Origin: Chloroflexota bacterium
GTDB taxonomy: Bacteria > Chloroflexota > Anaerolineae > UBA1429
Assembly (NCBI GenBank): GCA_012515695.1
Contig: JAAYXX010000004.1
Span: 1-5,177, forward strand
DNA length: 5,177 nt
Reading direction: 5' to 3'
Program-made: the position numbers and the translations under genes
Part shown: one piece after another, positions 1 to 5,174 of the stretch
Layout of the letters: each line of letters starts with the position of its first letter
Numbering within the stretch: the stretch's first letter is position 1
The notes under the pieces: generated by a model
Databases searched by the model: none
The model's input: only the letters and a program-made list of their open reading frames with translations
What the model was told of the DNA's origin: nothing

Positions 1-2
1 CT

Positions 3-23
3 GGGAGAGGGATAGGGTGAGGG
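3..23 (+). repeat. G-tract motif, potential G-quadruplex and possible end of a dispersed repeat
   Basis: Four GGG runs (3-5, 9-11, 15-17, 21-23) are separated by exactly three bases each, which fits the standard G-quadruplex pattern on the + strand. The wording GGGAGAGGGATAGGGTGAGGG also resembles dispersed intergenic repeats with the complement CCCTCACCCTAACCCTCTCCC that I recall from many GC-rich bacterial genomes, often as one half of an inverted pair. Only one half would be visible here, because the window edge cuts it off. Bases 24-81 after it hold no gene or signal that I can recognise. Confidence 0.45.
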
Positions 24-81
24 TGATCGACAATCAAATGTTAGCGCCATTGGGCAGGATGCCGGCGGTCCCTCACATAGA

Positions 82-132
82 GCGCCGCCGTCTTGACCGC
101 GCCGCCGTCTTGACGGCGCGGCTGCTTTGACA
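82..132 (+). repeat. Three 17-bp tandem repeats ending in the -35 box of the sortase promoter
   Basis: Copies lie at 82-98, 99-115 and 116-132. The first two are identical in 16 of 17 positions (GCGCCGCCGTCTTGAC plus one base). The third is a diverged copy with 12 of 17 matches to the first. Each copy ends in TTGAC plus one base (93-98, 110-115, 127-132), so three -35-like hexamers are phased at exactly 17 bp. Only the last has a TATAAT at the right distance. The junction of copies two and three also forms an inverted repeat, CGCCGTC (103-109) with GACGGCG (112-118). The array could be an operator or simply a slippage duplication. Confidence 0.75.
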
Positions 133-155
133 GCCCCCCCGCCCCCCTCTATAAT
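127..155 (+). promoter_or_regulatory. Consensus sigma-70 promoter of the sortase operon
   Basis: The -35 hexamer TTGACA (127-132) and the -10 hexamer TATAAT (150-155) both match the sigma-70 consensus exactly and are 17 bp apart, the optimal spacing. The spacer is almost pure cytosine: G, C7, G, C6, then TC. Transcription would start near 162 and leave an untranslated leader of about 76 nt before the sortase. The homopolymeric tracts are odd for a promoter spacer and are natural sites for slippage. Confidence 0.85.
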
Positions 156-237
156 GTGTAGACGGAAACGGCAAGACGTGGTCCGCTCGCGTGTTGTGGA
201 TTGCGGAGCGTCCGACCAGAAATGAGGTTCGCATCGC

Positions 238-1470
238 ATGGACGGCGCCCAGCGCAAAAACGATTGGTCGCTGCAAGAGCTAGAATCATTGGTGCGGCAG
301 AAGCGACGCGCTCTTGCCAGGGGCCAGTCTGACCGCTTTCTCGCGGCCGAGGTTGAGCTGCGCCGCCAGTTGGCCTCCCAGCCTGAGGACCTTACCAAAC
401 CGCCCAAATCGCCCGAAAGCTGGCGGGGGGCCAATGATCGCGACCGCTATTTCCGCTCGATGACTGTCGTGCCCCTGGACGAATCGCAGCATTGGCTGCT
501 GCCCGACAAACGCCAGGCAGACACCCTGGGCGCTGTTGTTACCATCCAGGAAACCAGCCGCACCACGGGCCAGCGCATCCGAGATACCGTGTTGCTCCTG
601 GTCGAGATTCTGGCCGTCGTGGGGCTGCTAGTCGCCGTGGGGCTGTCCTACCTGCACCTGCGAACCTTGAACCGCGAAGCGAACCAGCAGCAGATGGCTT
701 CAACGCCGACGCAGGCCGCGCTGGCTATCGTCTCCGAGCCAACCCAGGCCACGCCTACGGCAATGCTACCTACCGCGACCATCTCGCCGACGAGTTTACC
801 GGCCACAGCGCGCCCGACGCAGGCAGCGCCTACAGAGGCAGCGCCTACAGAGGCGGCCACGGCGGTACTGCTTCTGCCCGGAAGCAGGCCAACGCTCAGG
901 AGTACACCGGGGGAGCAGGCGCCAACAGCAGACCAGACGCCGCCGCTGTTGAATACACTGGCAACGGTGAGAGCCAGAGAGGATACGCCCACTGCCCCGG
1001 CAGAGCCAGCGACAACAACATCGCCCATAGCACCGACAGCAACCCCCACCCCAGAGGTGGCGCGTCGGTTGGTGATCCCCAAGATCCAGGTGGATAATCC
1101 CATTATCGCGGGGGATAGCTGGGAAGACCTGAAACAGGGCATCGGCCATCGTTTGGGCAGCGCCAACCCCGGCGAAACGGGAAACGCGGTCCTCTCGGCC
1201 CACAATGACGTATATGGCGAGATTTTCCGCCATCTGAACAAGTTGGAGCCGGGCGACGAGGTATTTGCCGCCTGGGACGGTGTGTTATATCGTTACGTGG
1301 TCACCCGGGTAGAGATCGTTTCGCCAACCCGGGTCGAGTTTATGGACCCTACGGACTATCCGGCGCTGACCTTGATTACCTGTTATCCGTACTTGATCGA
1401 CACCCATCGTGTGGTGGTCGTGGCCGAGTTGACCGGCCAGGTTGATCGTATCAGTTCATACGAGGAGTAA
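238..1470 (+). CDS. Membrane-anchored sortase family protein with long Ala/Pro/Thr linker
   Basis: This 410-residue protein is a probable cysteine transpeptidase that attaches or cross-links surface proteins outside the membrane. Residues 1-115 are charged, partly helical and presumably cytoplasmic. Residues about 117-140 form one membrane segment. Residues about 150-273 are a low-complexity Ala/Pro/Thr-rich linker, and about 275-400 are the sortase domain. Visible active-site residues are His322 (LSAHND), Cys382 (LTLITCYPY, the TLxTC motif) and Arg391 (DTHRVVVV). Together they form the sortase His-Cys-Arg triad, so the enzyme looks intact. There is no cleavable signal peptide; the topology is N-in, C-out. 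The domain resembles class D or E sortases, but I cannot settle the class. GAGGT at 224-228, nine bases before the ATG, supports this start. No gene for an LPxTG-type substrate lies in the window, so the target is unknown. A small membrane-protein gene follows after five bases. Confidence 0.9.
   Translation: MDGAQRKNDWSLQELESLVRQKRRALARGQSDRFLAAEVELRRQLASQPEDLTKPPKSPESWRGANDRDRYFRSMTVVPLDESQHWLLPDKRQADTLGAVVTIQETSRTTGQRIRDTVLLLVEILAVVGLLVAVGLSYLHLRTLNREANQQQMASTPTQAALAIVSEPTQATPTAMLPTATISPTSLPATARPTQAAPTEAAPTEAATAVLLLPGSRPTLRSTPGEQAPTADQTPPLLNTLATVRAREDTPTAPAEPATTTSPIAPTATPTPEVARRLVIPKIQVDNPIIAGDSWEDLKQGIGHRLGSANPGETGNAVLSAHNDVYGEIFRHLNKLEPGDEVFAAWDGVLYRYVVTRVEIVSPTRVEFMDPTDYPALTLITCYPYLIDTHRVVVVAELTGQVDRISSYEE
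822..851 (+). repeat. 15-bp in-frame tandem duplication in the sortase linker
   Basis: The unit GGCAGCGCCTACAGA occurs twice in a row (822-836, 837-851), and the next three bases start a third copy. It is in frame and gives AAPTE twice (residues about 197-206). Copies identical at every base point to a recent duplication that lengthened the Pro/Thr spacer without harming the reading frame. Confidence 0.85.
1462..1467 (+). promoter_or_regulatory. Ribosome binding site embedded in the last two sortase codons
   Basis: The two terminal Glu codons of the sortase, GAG GAG, double as a Shine-Dalgarno for the next gene, with eight bases to its GTG start. The sortase stop codon follows the site directly. 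A ribosome terminating on the sortase would therefore sit on this site, which suggests coupled translation of the two genes. Confidence 0.7.
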
Positions 1471-1475
1471 CTAGC

Positions 1476-1736
1476 GTGGCAAGAAAAGGCAAGAACAACC
1501 GCCGATATTCGGCGCCCAGAAGCACGAAATACACGCGAGGCGCTGCGCCCAGGCCCGCCCCGTCGAGCAGCGCGGCCACAGCCAAACCCGCGTCCGAGGA
1601 GCCGACGCCCAAGGCTTCTGGCGAGGTAGATTTCCGCAGCGAGTACCGCTATGTGTTGAGCGACCTGAAGCGCATCGGAATCCTGGCCGCCGCCATGTTC
1701 GGCGTGCTGGTCGGGCTGGCGGTGGTCCTCCCCTGA
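1476..1736 (+). CDS. Small basic protein with C-terminal membrane anchor, unknown function
   Basis: I do not recognise a named family for this 86-residue protein. The first 25 residues are strongly basic (MARKGKNNRR and following). Residues 25-48 are rich in Pro, Ala and Ser. Residues 52-66 form a polar, probably helical stretch (DFRSEYRYVLSDLKR). Residues 67-85 are a membrane segment ending at the C-terminus. With the positive charge on the N-terminal side and almost nothing after the helix, it is predicted to be tail-anchored with its body in the cytoplasm. From memory, similar short proteins with an EYxYVxxDLxRI stretch before a terminal helix occur in Chloroflexota. The start is GTG, chosen because a Shine-Dalgarno lies eight bases upstream and no ATG is better placed. 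It is five bases from the sortase stop and so almost certainly in the same operon; a role with the sortase or cell envelope is only inferred. Confidence 0.75.
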   Translation: MARKGKNNRRYSAPRSTKYTRGAAPRPAPSSSAATAKPASEEPTPKASGEVDFRSEYRYVLSDLKRIGILAAAMFGVLVGLAVVLP

Positions 1737-1780
1737 GCCTGCCCCACTCGCGCCGATTCTGGCACCAACGTCCAGCCATA

Positions 1781-1814
1781 AACGAGGCCCGACACAATTG
1801 TGTCGGGCCTCGTT
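1781..1814. terminator. 34-bp perfect palindrome, probable bidirectional terminator
   Basis: Arms of 17 bases (1781-1797 and 1798-1814) are perfectly complementary, with the centre at AATT. They would form a long GC-rich hairpin whose few central bases become the loop. It lies 44 bases after the small membrane-protein gene and 73 bases after proS on the other strand, exactly between two converging genes. The T-tract is weak: only scattered T residues follow on the + strand (CGTTCGTTGG), and a TTTA follows on the - strand. It may end transcription inefficiently, or act mainly as a protective 3' hairpin. Confidence 0.75.
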
Positions 1815-1887
1815 CGTTGGCGATTCATAGCCCCAGCCAGATAGCGCCATCCAGCATGACGGCAGCCCGCTGGGGTAACGCTTGCTC

Positions 1888-3651
1888 TTACTGCTCTACG
1901 TCCTGCGCTACCATCGCCTGGGCTGCGACGCTCTCGCGGGCCGCGCCCTGCGCCAGCAGGTCGTCAATGGCCTGTTCAACCTCATCCATCGGCACGCTGC
2001 GCCGCTCGTCCTCCCAGCGCGCCTTGACCTCGAACGCCCGGTCAGCCACCGTCCGGCGGCTAACCGTCAACCGCACCGGGATGCCGATCAAATCGGCATC
2101 GTTGAACTTGACCCCGGCGGTCTCTTCCCGATCGTCGTAGAGCACATCATACCCGGCAGCCGTGAGACGCTTGTATAGCGCATCGGCGGCCTCTTGCACC
2201 TCTGGGTTGTTCCCGCCCAGCGAGACAATATGCACGTCAAAGGGGGCCACACTCACCGGCCAGATAATCCCCTTGTCGTCGTGGTGCTGCTCGATGATGC
2301 AGGCCAGCAGGCGGCCCGTGCCGATACCATAGCTGCCCATGACCAGCGGCTTGGCCTGCCCGTCTTTGTCGAGGAAGGTCGCGGCAATGGCGGCGCTGTA
2401 TTTCGTGCCCAGCTTGAACACGTGGCCCGCCTCGATCCCGCGCACCGCCTTGAGCGTAGCGTCACAGTGCGGGCAGCGGTCCCCCTCTCGCGCCAGGGCG
2501 ATGTCTTCAATCATGTCTACGCGGAAATCGCGGGGATAGTTGACGTTCTTGTAGTGATAGCCCGCCTCGTTGGCCCCCGCCACATAGTTGTTGCCGATCT
2601 CGATGGAATCATCCGCGATTACCCGCACGCCCGATAGCCCCACCGGCGAAGCATAGCCCGGGACGATGCCCGCGTTGATTAGCTCTTCCTCTGTAGCAGG
2701 GCGCAGTTCCGCGCCGCCCAGCAGGTTGGACAGCTTGTGCTCGTTCACGTCCAGATCGCCCCGAATAAGGGCGAAAACCACCTCGCCGTCGGGCATAGTG
2801 TAGAACACCGCCTTGAGCGTCTGGCGCTTCTCGACGCCGATCAGGTTAGCAACGGCCTCGATGGTCTTGGTTTCGGGCGTGGGCACCTTTTCCATCGGCT
2901 GCTCCGGCCCGCGCACCCCCTCGCCCTTGTCCAGATCGGCCAGCTCGGCGTTGGCCGCATAGTTGCAGCCGGGGCACAGGATCAGCGTGTCTTCTCCCGC
3001 CTCGCTGATCACCATGAACTCGTGCGAAGCCGAGCCGCCCATGATCCCTGTGGACGCCTCTACCGGGAATACCTGCACGCCACAGCGGGCGAAAATCCTG
3101 AGATACGCCTGATAGATAGCGGGATAGAACTCGTCCAGGCTATCGAAATCGGCGTGAAAGCTGTAGGCGTCCTTCATGGTGAACTCGCGCACCCGCACCA
3201 GCCCACCACGCGAGCGCGGCTCGTCGCGGAACTTGATCTGGATTTGATAGATCATCAGCGGGAGCTGCCGATACGAGGCAATCTCTTGAAGGGCCAGGTG
3301 GGTGGCCGTCTCCTCGTGGGTCATCGCCAGCACCATATCATGCCCCGTGCGATCGCGAAAACGCAACAGGGCCGGGCCAGGCGCGGGAGCGTCGTACCGA
3401 CCTGTGGCCCGCCACACCTCGGCGGGGTGTACCACCGGCATCAATAGCTCCTGGCCGCCGATGGCGTCCATCTCGTCACGCATGATCTGCTCGATCTTGC
3501 GCAGCACCCGCCAGCCGGTGGGCAGATAGCTGTAGATTCCCGCCGCAAGCTGTCGAATCAGCCCGGCGCGCACCGACAACTGGTGGCTGGTCAGATCGGC
3601 ATCTGACGGCACTTCGCGAATCGTCCGCCCAAACAGATGAGAAAAACGCAT
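1888..3651 (-). CDS. proS: Prolyl-tRNA synthetase, bacterial type with INS editing domain
   Basis: This 587-residue cytoplasmic enzyme joins proline to tRNA-Pro using ATP. The class II catalytic core is split. Motif 1 lies around residues 37-75 (GIYSYLPTGWRVL to QELLMPV), the THEE loop at 111-114, motif 2 at about 141-166 (FRDEPRSRGGLVRVREFTMK) and motif 3 at about 437-455 (VMGSYGIGTGRLLA). Between motifs 2 and 3, residues about 225-405 hold the INS domain, which clears mischarged Ala-tRNA-Pro. Lys280 in QTLKAVFY sits where the essential editing lysine of the E. coli enzyme is expected. Residues about 465-565 are the anticodon-binding domain. The length is slightly above the roughly 570 residues of E. 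coli. The frame is open for 82 more codons upstream, but that part has no family likeness. The start at MRFSHLFGRT has AAGGAGG seven bases before it and matches the family N-terminus. Two CxxC pairs flank the INS domain. It is transcribed alone, towards the sortase operon. Confidence 0.97.
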   Translation of the reverse strand: MRFSHLFGRTIREVPSDADLTSHQLSVRAGLIRQLAAGIYSYLPTGWRVLRKIEQIMRDEMDAIGGQELLMPVVHPAEVWRATGRYDAPAPGPALLRFRDRTGHDMVLAMTHEETATHLALQEIASYRQLPLMIYQIQIKFRDEPRSRGGLVRVREFTMKDAYSFHADFDSLDEFYPAIYQAYLRIFARCGVQVFPVEASTGIMGGSASHEFMVISEAGEDTLILCPGCNYAANAELADLDKGEGVRGPEQPMEKVPTPETKTIEAVANLIGVEKRQTLKAVFYTMPDGEVVFALIRGDLDVNEHKLSNLLGGAELRPATEEELINAGIVPGYASPVGLSGVRVIADDSIEIGNNYVAGANEAGYHYKNVNYPRDFRVDMIEDIALAREGDRCPHCDATLKAVRGIEAGHVFKLGTKYSAAIAATFLDKDGQAKPLVMGSYGIGTGRLLACIIEQHHDDKGIIWPVSVAPFDVHIVSLGGNNPEVQEAADALYKRLTAAGYDVLYDDREETAGVKFNDADLIGIPVRLTVSRRTVADRAFEVKARWEDERRSVPMDEVEQAIDDLLAQGAARESVAAQAMVAQDVEQ

Positions 3652-3841
3652 CCCAAACCCTCCTTGGAGTGAATCAAGGGCGTGCCTCGCTCTGAAGCTG
3701 GATCGTTGAATGCTCTGGCTGCGACAGACACCGCTTGCCTCGTAGGCGCGGTTTTCATCGGCCAGTAGCCGCACACGCCTCAAGCGGCCGCGCCCCTGGC
3801 TGCTCCCGCACTGCATCGCCCTTGTGGTGTATCCCACTTGA
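3652..3841 (-). promoter_or_regulatory. Long structured 5' leader of proS, candidate regulatory RNA
   Basis: About 190 nt separate the predicted transcription start from proS. Coordinates refer to the + strand. An 8-bp helix can form between 3817-3824 and 3675-3682 (CAAGGGCG with CGCCCTTG), enclosing 134 nt. Inside it, 3788-3794 pairs with 3745-3751 (GGCGCGG with CCGCGCC), and the adjacent 3781-3787 pairs with 3731-3737 (CCGCTTG with CAAGCGG). These two 7-bp helices cross, so they form a pseudoknot or exclude each other. A small hairpin (3759-3771) sits between them. The 3' strand of the outer helix can instead pair with the Shine-Dalgarno (3675-3679 with 3662-3666, eight-base loop). I see no T-box consensus (no TGGNACC). 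The region is GC-rich, so chance pairing must be considered. Confidence 0.4.
3659..3665 (-). promoter_or_regulatory. Shine-Dalgarno of proS
   Basis: On the - strand this reads AAGGAGG, a near-perfect anti-16S match seven bases before the ATG at 3651. It decides the proS start against the much longer open frame. Its first half can also pair with an upstream leader segment (3675-3679), so access to it may be controlled. Confidence 0.9.
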
Positions 3842-3847
3842 TAGCCT

Positions 3848-3876
3848 AGTATAGAGGTTTTGTCACATCGACGCAA
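3848..3876 (-). promoter_or_regulatory. Sigma-70 type promoter of proS
   Basis: Read on the - strand, TTGCGT (3876-3871) and TATACT (3853-3848) are separated by 17 bp. The -10 box matches five of six consensus bases; the -35 box matches only its TTG. Transcription would begin near 3841. The site lies back to back with the promoter of the rightward UroD-family gene, with 32 bp between the two -35 boxes. Confidence 0.65.
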
Positions 3877-3908
3877 CTTGTGGGCCGCCGACATCACCCT
3901 CTCCGCCC

Positions 3909-3937
3909 TTGACCCTCTCGCCGCGCGCTACTATACT
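3909..3937 (+). promoter_or_regulatory. Sigma-70 type promoter of the UroD-family gene
   Basis: TTGACC (3909-3914) and TATACT (3932-3937) each match five of six consensus bases and are 17 bp apart. Transcription would start near 3944, leaving a leader of about 33 nt that contains the Shine-Dalgarno. The heptamer CCCTCTC occurs at 3897-3903 and 3913-3919, flanking the -35 box, but I cannot tie it to a regulator. Confidence 0.8.
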
Positions 3938-3964
3938 GGTCACGTAACGCTATCTCCAGGCCGT

Positions 3965-3970
3965 AGGAGG
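3965..3970 (+). promoter_or_regulatory. Shine-Dalgarno of the UroD-family gene
   Basis: AGGAGG lies six bases before the ATG at 3977. It fixes this start over the upstream in-frame ATG at 3860, which has no such site and lies upstream of the promoter. Confidence 0.9.
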
Positions 3971-3976
3971 CGAACG

Positions 3977-4978
3977 ATGACCATCACTCCCCGCGAGCGC
4001 GTGCTTGTTGCCCTGGCCCATCGTCAACCCGATGTGACCCCCTGGCAGATCGACCTGACCATTGACGCCCACAACCAGACCGCCGCCTATCTGGGCGACC
4101 CCGATTTCTACTCCAAGCTCGGCAACCATCTGGTGGGGGCGGAAGACGGCTACTTTGTCGAGGTGCGCCCCAACTTTTGGCAAGATCAATTCGGCATCGT
4201 CTGGAATCGCACCATCGACAAGGACATCGGCAACGTCCACGAATACCTCATCAAAGAGCCGGACATTACGACCTACCAGTTCCCGGAGCCTGACCTGGAG
4301 CGCAACGCCAAAACATGGCAAGGGCTGGTCGACGACTACCCCGATCGGTTTCGCTTCGGCGGGATCGGCTTTTCCATGTTCGAGCGCGCCTGGACGCTGC
4401 GCGGTATGGAAAACCTGCTCTGCGACATGGTGCTGCATCCCCGGTTCGTGGATGACCTGCTGGACAAAATCCTCGAGTTTAACCTCAAGGTGCTGGATCA
4501 GGTCGTGCAGTATGACCTGGACTGCATCCGCTTTGGCGATGACTGGGGCCAGCAGAATGGCCTAATTATGGGGCCGAAACTCTGGCGGCGCTTTATCAAG
4601 CCCAGGGTAGCCATCATGTACCAGAAGGCCAAAGACGCGGGCAAGTATGTTATGCAGCACTCGTGCGGGGCCATTCAAGAGCTGTTCCCCGACCTGATCG
4701 ACATGGGGCTGGACATTTTCAATACCTTCCAGCCGGAGGTGATGGATGTCGAGTTCATCAAGCGGGAATACGGCCACCACCTGTCTTTCTATGGCGGCAT
4801 CAGCACGCAACAAGTGCTGCCGCGTGTGTCACCCGCCGAGGTGAAACGGATCGTGCGTCAGATGATCGAGACCATCGGCAAGGACGGGGGCTATATCGTC
4901 GCACCCACCCACGGCATCCCGCGCGATGTTCCGCCAGAGAATATAGTGGCCTTTGCCGAGGCTGTGCAGAACCAATAG
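3977..4978 (+). CDS. Uroporphyrinogen decarboxylase (UroD/MtaA/CmuA) family protein, probable methyltransferase
   Basis: This 333-residue cytoplasmic protein belongs to the UroD fold family, an alpha/beta barrel that includes haem-pathway HemE and zinc-dependent methyltransferases that act with corrinoid proteins. The N-terminus has HRQPDVTPWQIDLT at the place where HemE carries its substrate-binding RQAGRY motif, so true uroporphyrinogen decarboxylation is unlikely. Family landmarks include FGDDWGQQNG (187-195), MQHSCG (226-231) with His228 and Cys230 as the HxC metal-ligand pair, FYGGIS (271-276), and IVAPTHGIPRDVPPEN (307-322). His312 sits where MtaA-type enzymes have the third ligand Cys (APGCG), so the metal site, if present, would be His-Cys-His. 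The substrate is not predictable from this sequence. No corrinoid protein, activator or transporter gene is in the window, and the gene appears to be transcribed alone from its own promoter. The ATG with AGGAGG upstream is clear. Confidence 0.88.
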   Translation: MTITPRERVLVALAHRQPDVTPWQIDLTIDAHNQTAAYLGDPDFYSKLGNHLVGAEDGYFVEVRPNFWQDQFGIVWNRTIDKDIGNVHEYLIKEPDITTYQFPEPDLERNAKTWQGLVDDYPDRFRFGGIGFSMFERAWTLRGMENLLCDMVLHPRFVDDLLDKILEFNLKVLDQVVQYDLDCIRFGDDWGQQNGLIMGPKLWRRFIKPRVAIMYQKAKDAGKYVMQHSCGAIQELFPDLIDMGLDIFNTFQPEVMDVEFIKREYGHHLSFYGGISTQQVLPRVSPAEVKRIVRQMIETIGKDGGYIVAPTHGIPRDVPPENIVAFAEAVQNQ

Positions 4979-5082
4979 GGGACAACATAGCCTCACTCCC
5001 GCCGCGGCTTGATGAGTTCTAACAAAATAGCGCGGTAACCGAGGCAGTGCTGGCCTTGCTACTGCTCAGTCGGCTCAGCCAG

Positions 5083-5096
5083 CGGCATATATGCCG
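5083..5096. repeat. 14-bp perfect palindrome CGGCATATATGCCG
   Basis: The sequence is identical on both strands, with an AT-rich centre and GC-rich arms, in the gene-free stretch after the UroD-family gene. Its form would suit a dimeric DNA-binding protein. As RNA it makes only a short hairpin and has no T-tract after it, so it is not a convincing terminator. Confidence 0.55.
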
Positions 5097-5123
5097 AGGA
5101 ATGAATTCCCAGGCTGCGGAAAG

Positions 5124-5155
5124 CAGAAACCCGTTAAAACGGGCTGGCTATTCTG
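5124..5155. repeat. Nested hairpin with CCCGTT / AACGGG core
   Basis: The inner arms CCCGTT (5130-5135) and AACGGG (5138-5143) are perfectly complementary around AA. Outer arms CAGAA (5124-5128) and TTCTG (5151-5155) can pair as well, with a short asymmetric internal loop. Together with the next hairpin this resembles the paired intergenic palindromes seen repeatedly in some cyanobacterial and Chloroflexota genomes; that likeness is from memory and not tested. Confidence 0.5.
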
Positions 5156-5156
5156 T

Positions 5157-5174
5157 AGTGCACTGGCACTTTTT
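5157..5174 (+). terminator. Short hairpin followed by five T residues, possible intrinsic terminator
   Basis: AGTGC (5157-5161) and GCACT (5166-5170) pair around the loop ACTG. A run of five T residues (5170-5174) begins with the last paired base. The form fits a factor-independent terminator reading rightward, but the stem is only five pairs and lies about 180 bases after the UroD-family stop codon. The rest of 4979-5177 contains no open frame or RNA gene that I can support. Confidence 0.45.

Noticed and set aside
492..1241. Long open frames in other phases and on the opposite strand across the sortase gene
   Set aside because: They arise from the GC-rich Ala/Pro/Thr linker codons, lack Shine-Dalgarno sites and overlap a gene with an intact catalytic triad.
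2194..3447. Plus-strand open frames of 147 and 236 codons inside proS
   Set aside because: They are antisense shadows of a clearly coding, motif-complete proS and have no supporting signals.
3591..3776. Short leader ORF on the - strand overlapping the proS start, considered as an attenuation peptide
   Set aside because: No ribosome binding site at its GTG or inner ATG, no run of proline codons, and no conserved feature visible.
3652..3841. T-box riboswitch in the proS leader
   Set aside because: The TGGNACC core is absent, there is no TGGT to match the tRNA-Pro end, and no terminator with a T-run precedes the gene.
3833..3884. CCCAC ... GTGGG inverted repeat around the proS promoter
   Set aside because: Five-base arms 42 bp apart are expected by chance in this composition.
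3652..3897. Extension of proS to an upstream start giving 669 residues
   Set aside because: The extra 82 residues show no ProRS similarity, and the extended start lies upstream of the predicted promoter and has no ribosome binding site; the start at 3651 has AAGGAGG and the family N-terminus.
3860..3976. Upstream in-frame start for the UroD-family gene
   Set aside because: It would begin upstream of the predicted promoter and lacks a Shine-Dalgarno, while AGGAGG sits six bases before the ATG at 3977.
5026..5046. GGTTACCGCG on the - strand, resembling a T-box core
   Set aside because: It lacks the TGG that pairs with the tRNA end, and it points into the 3' end of the UroD-family gene with no synthetase or amino-acid gene behind it.
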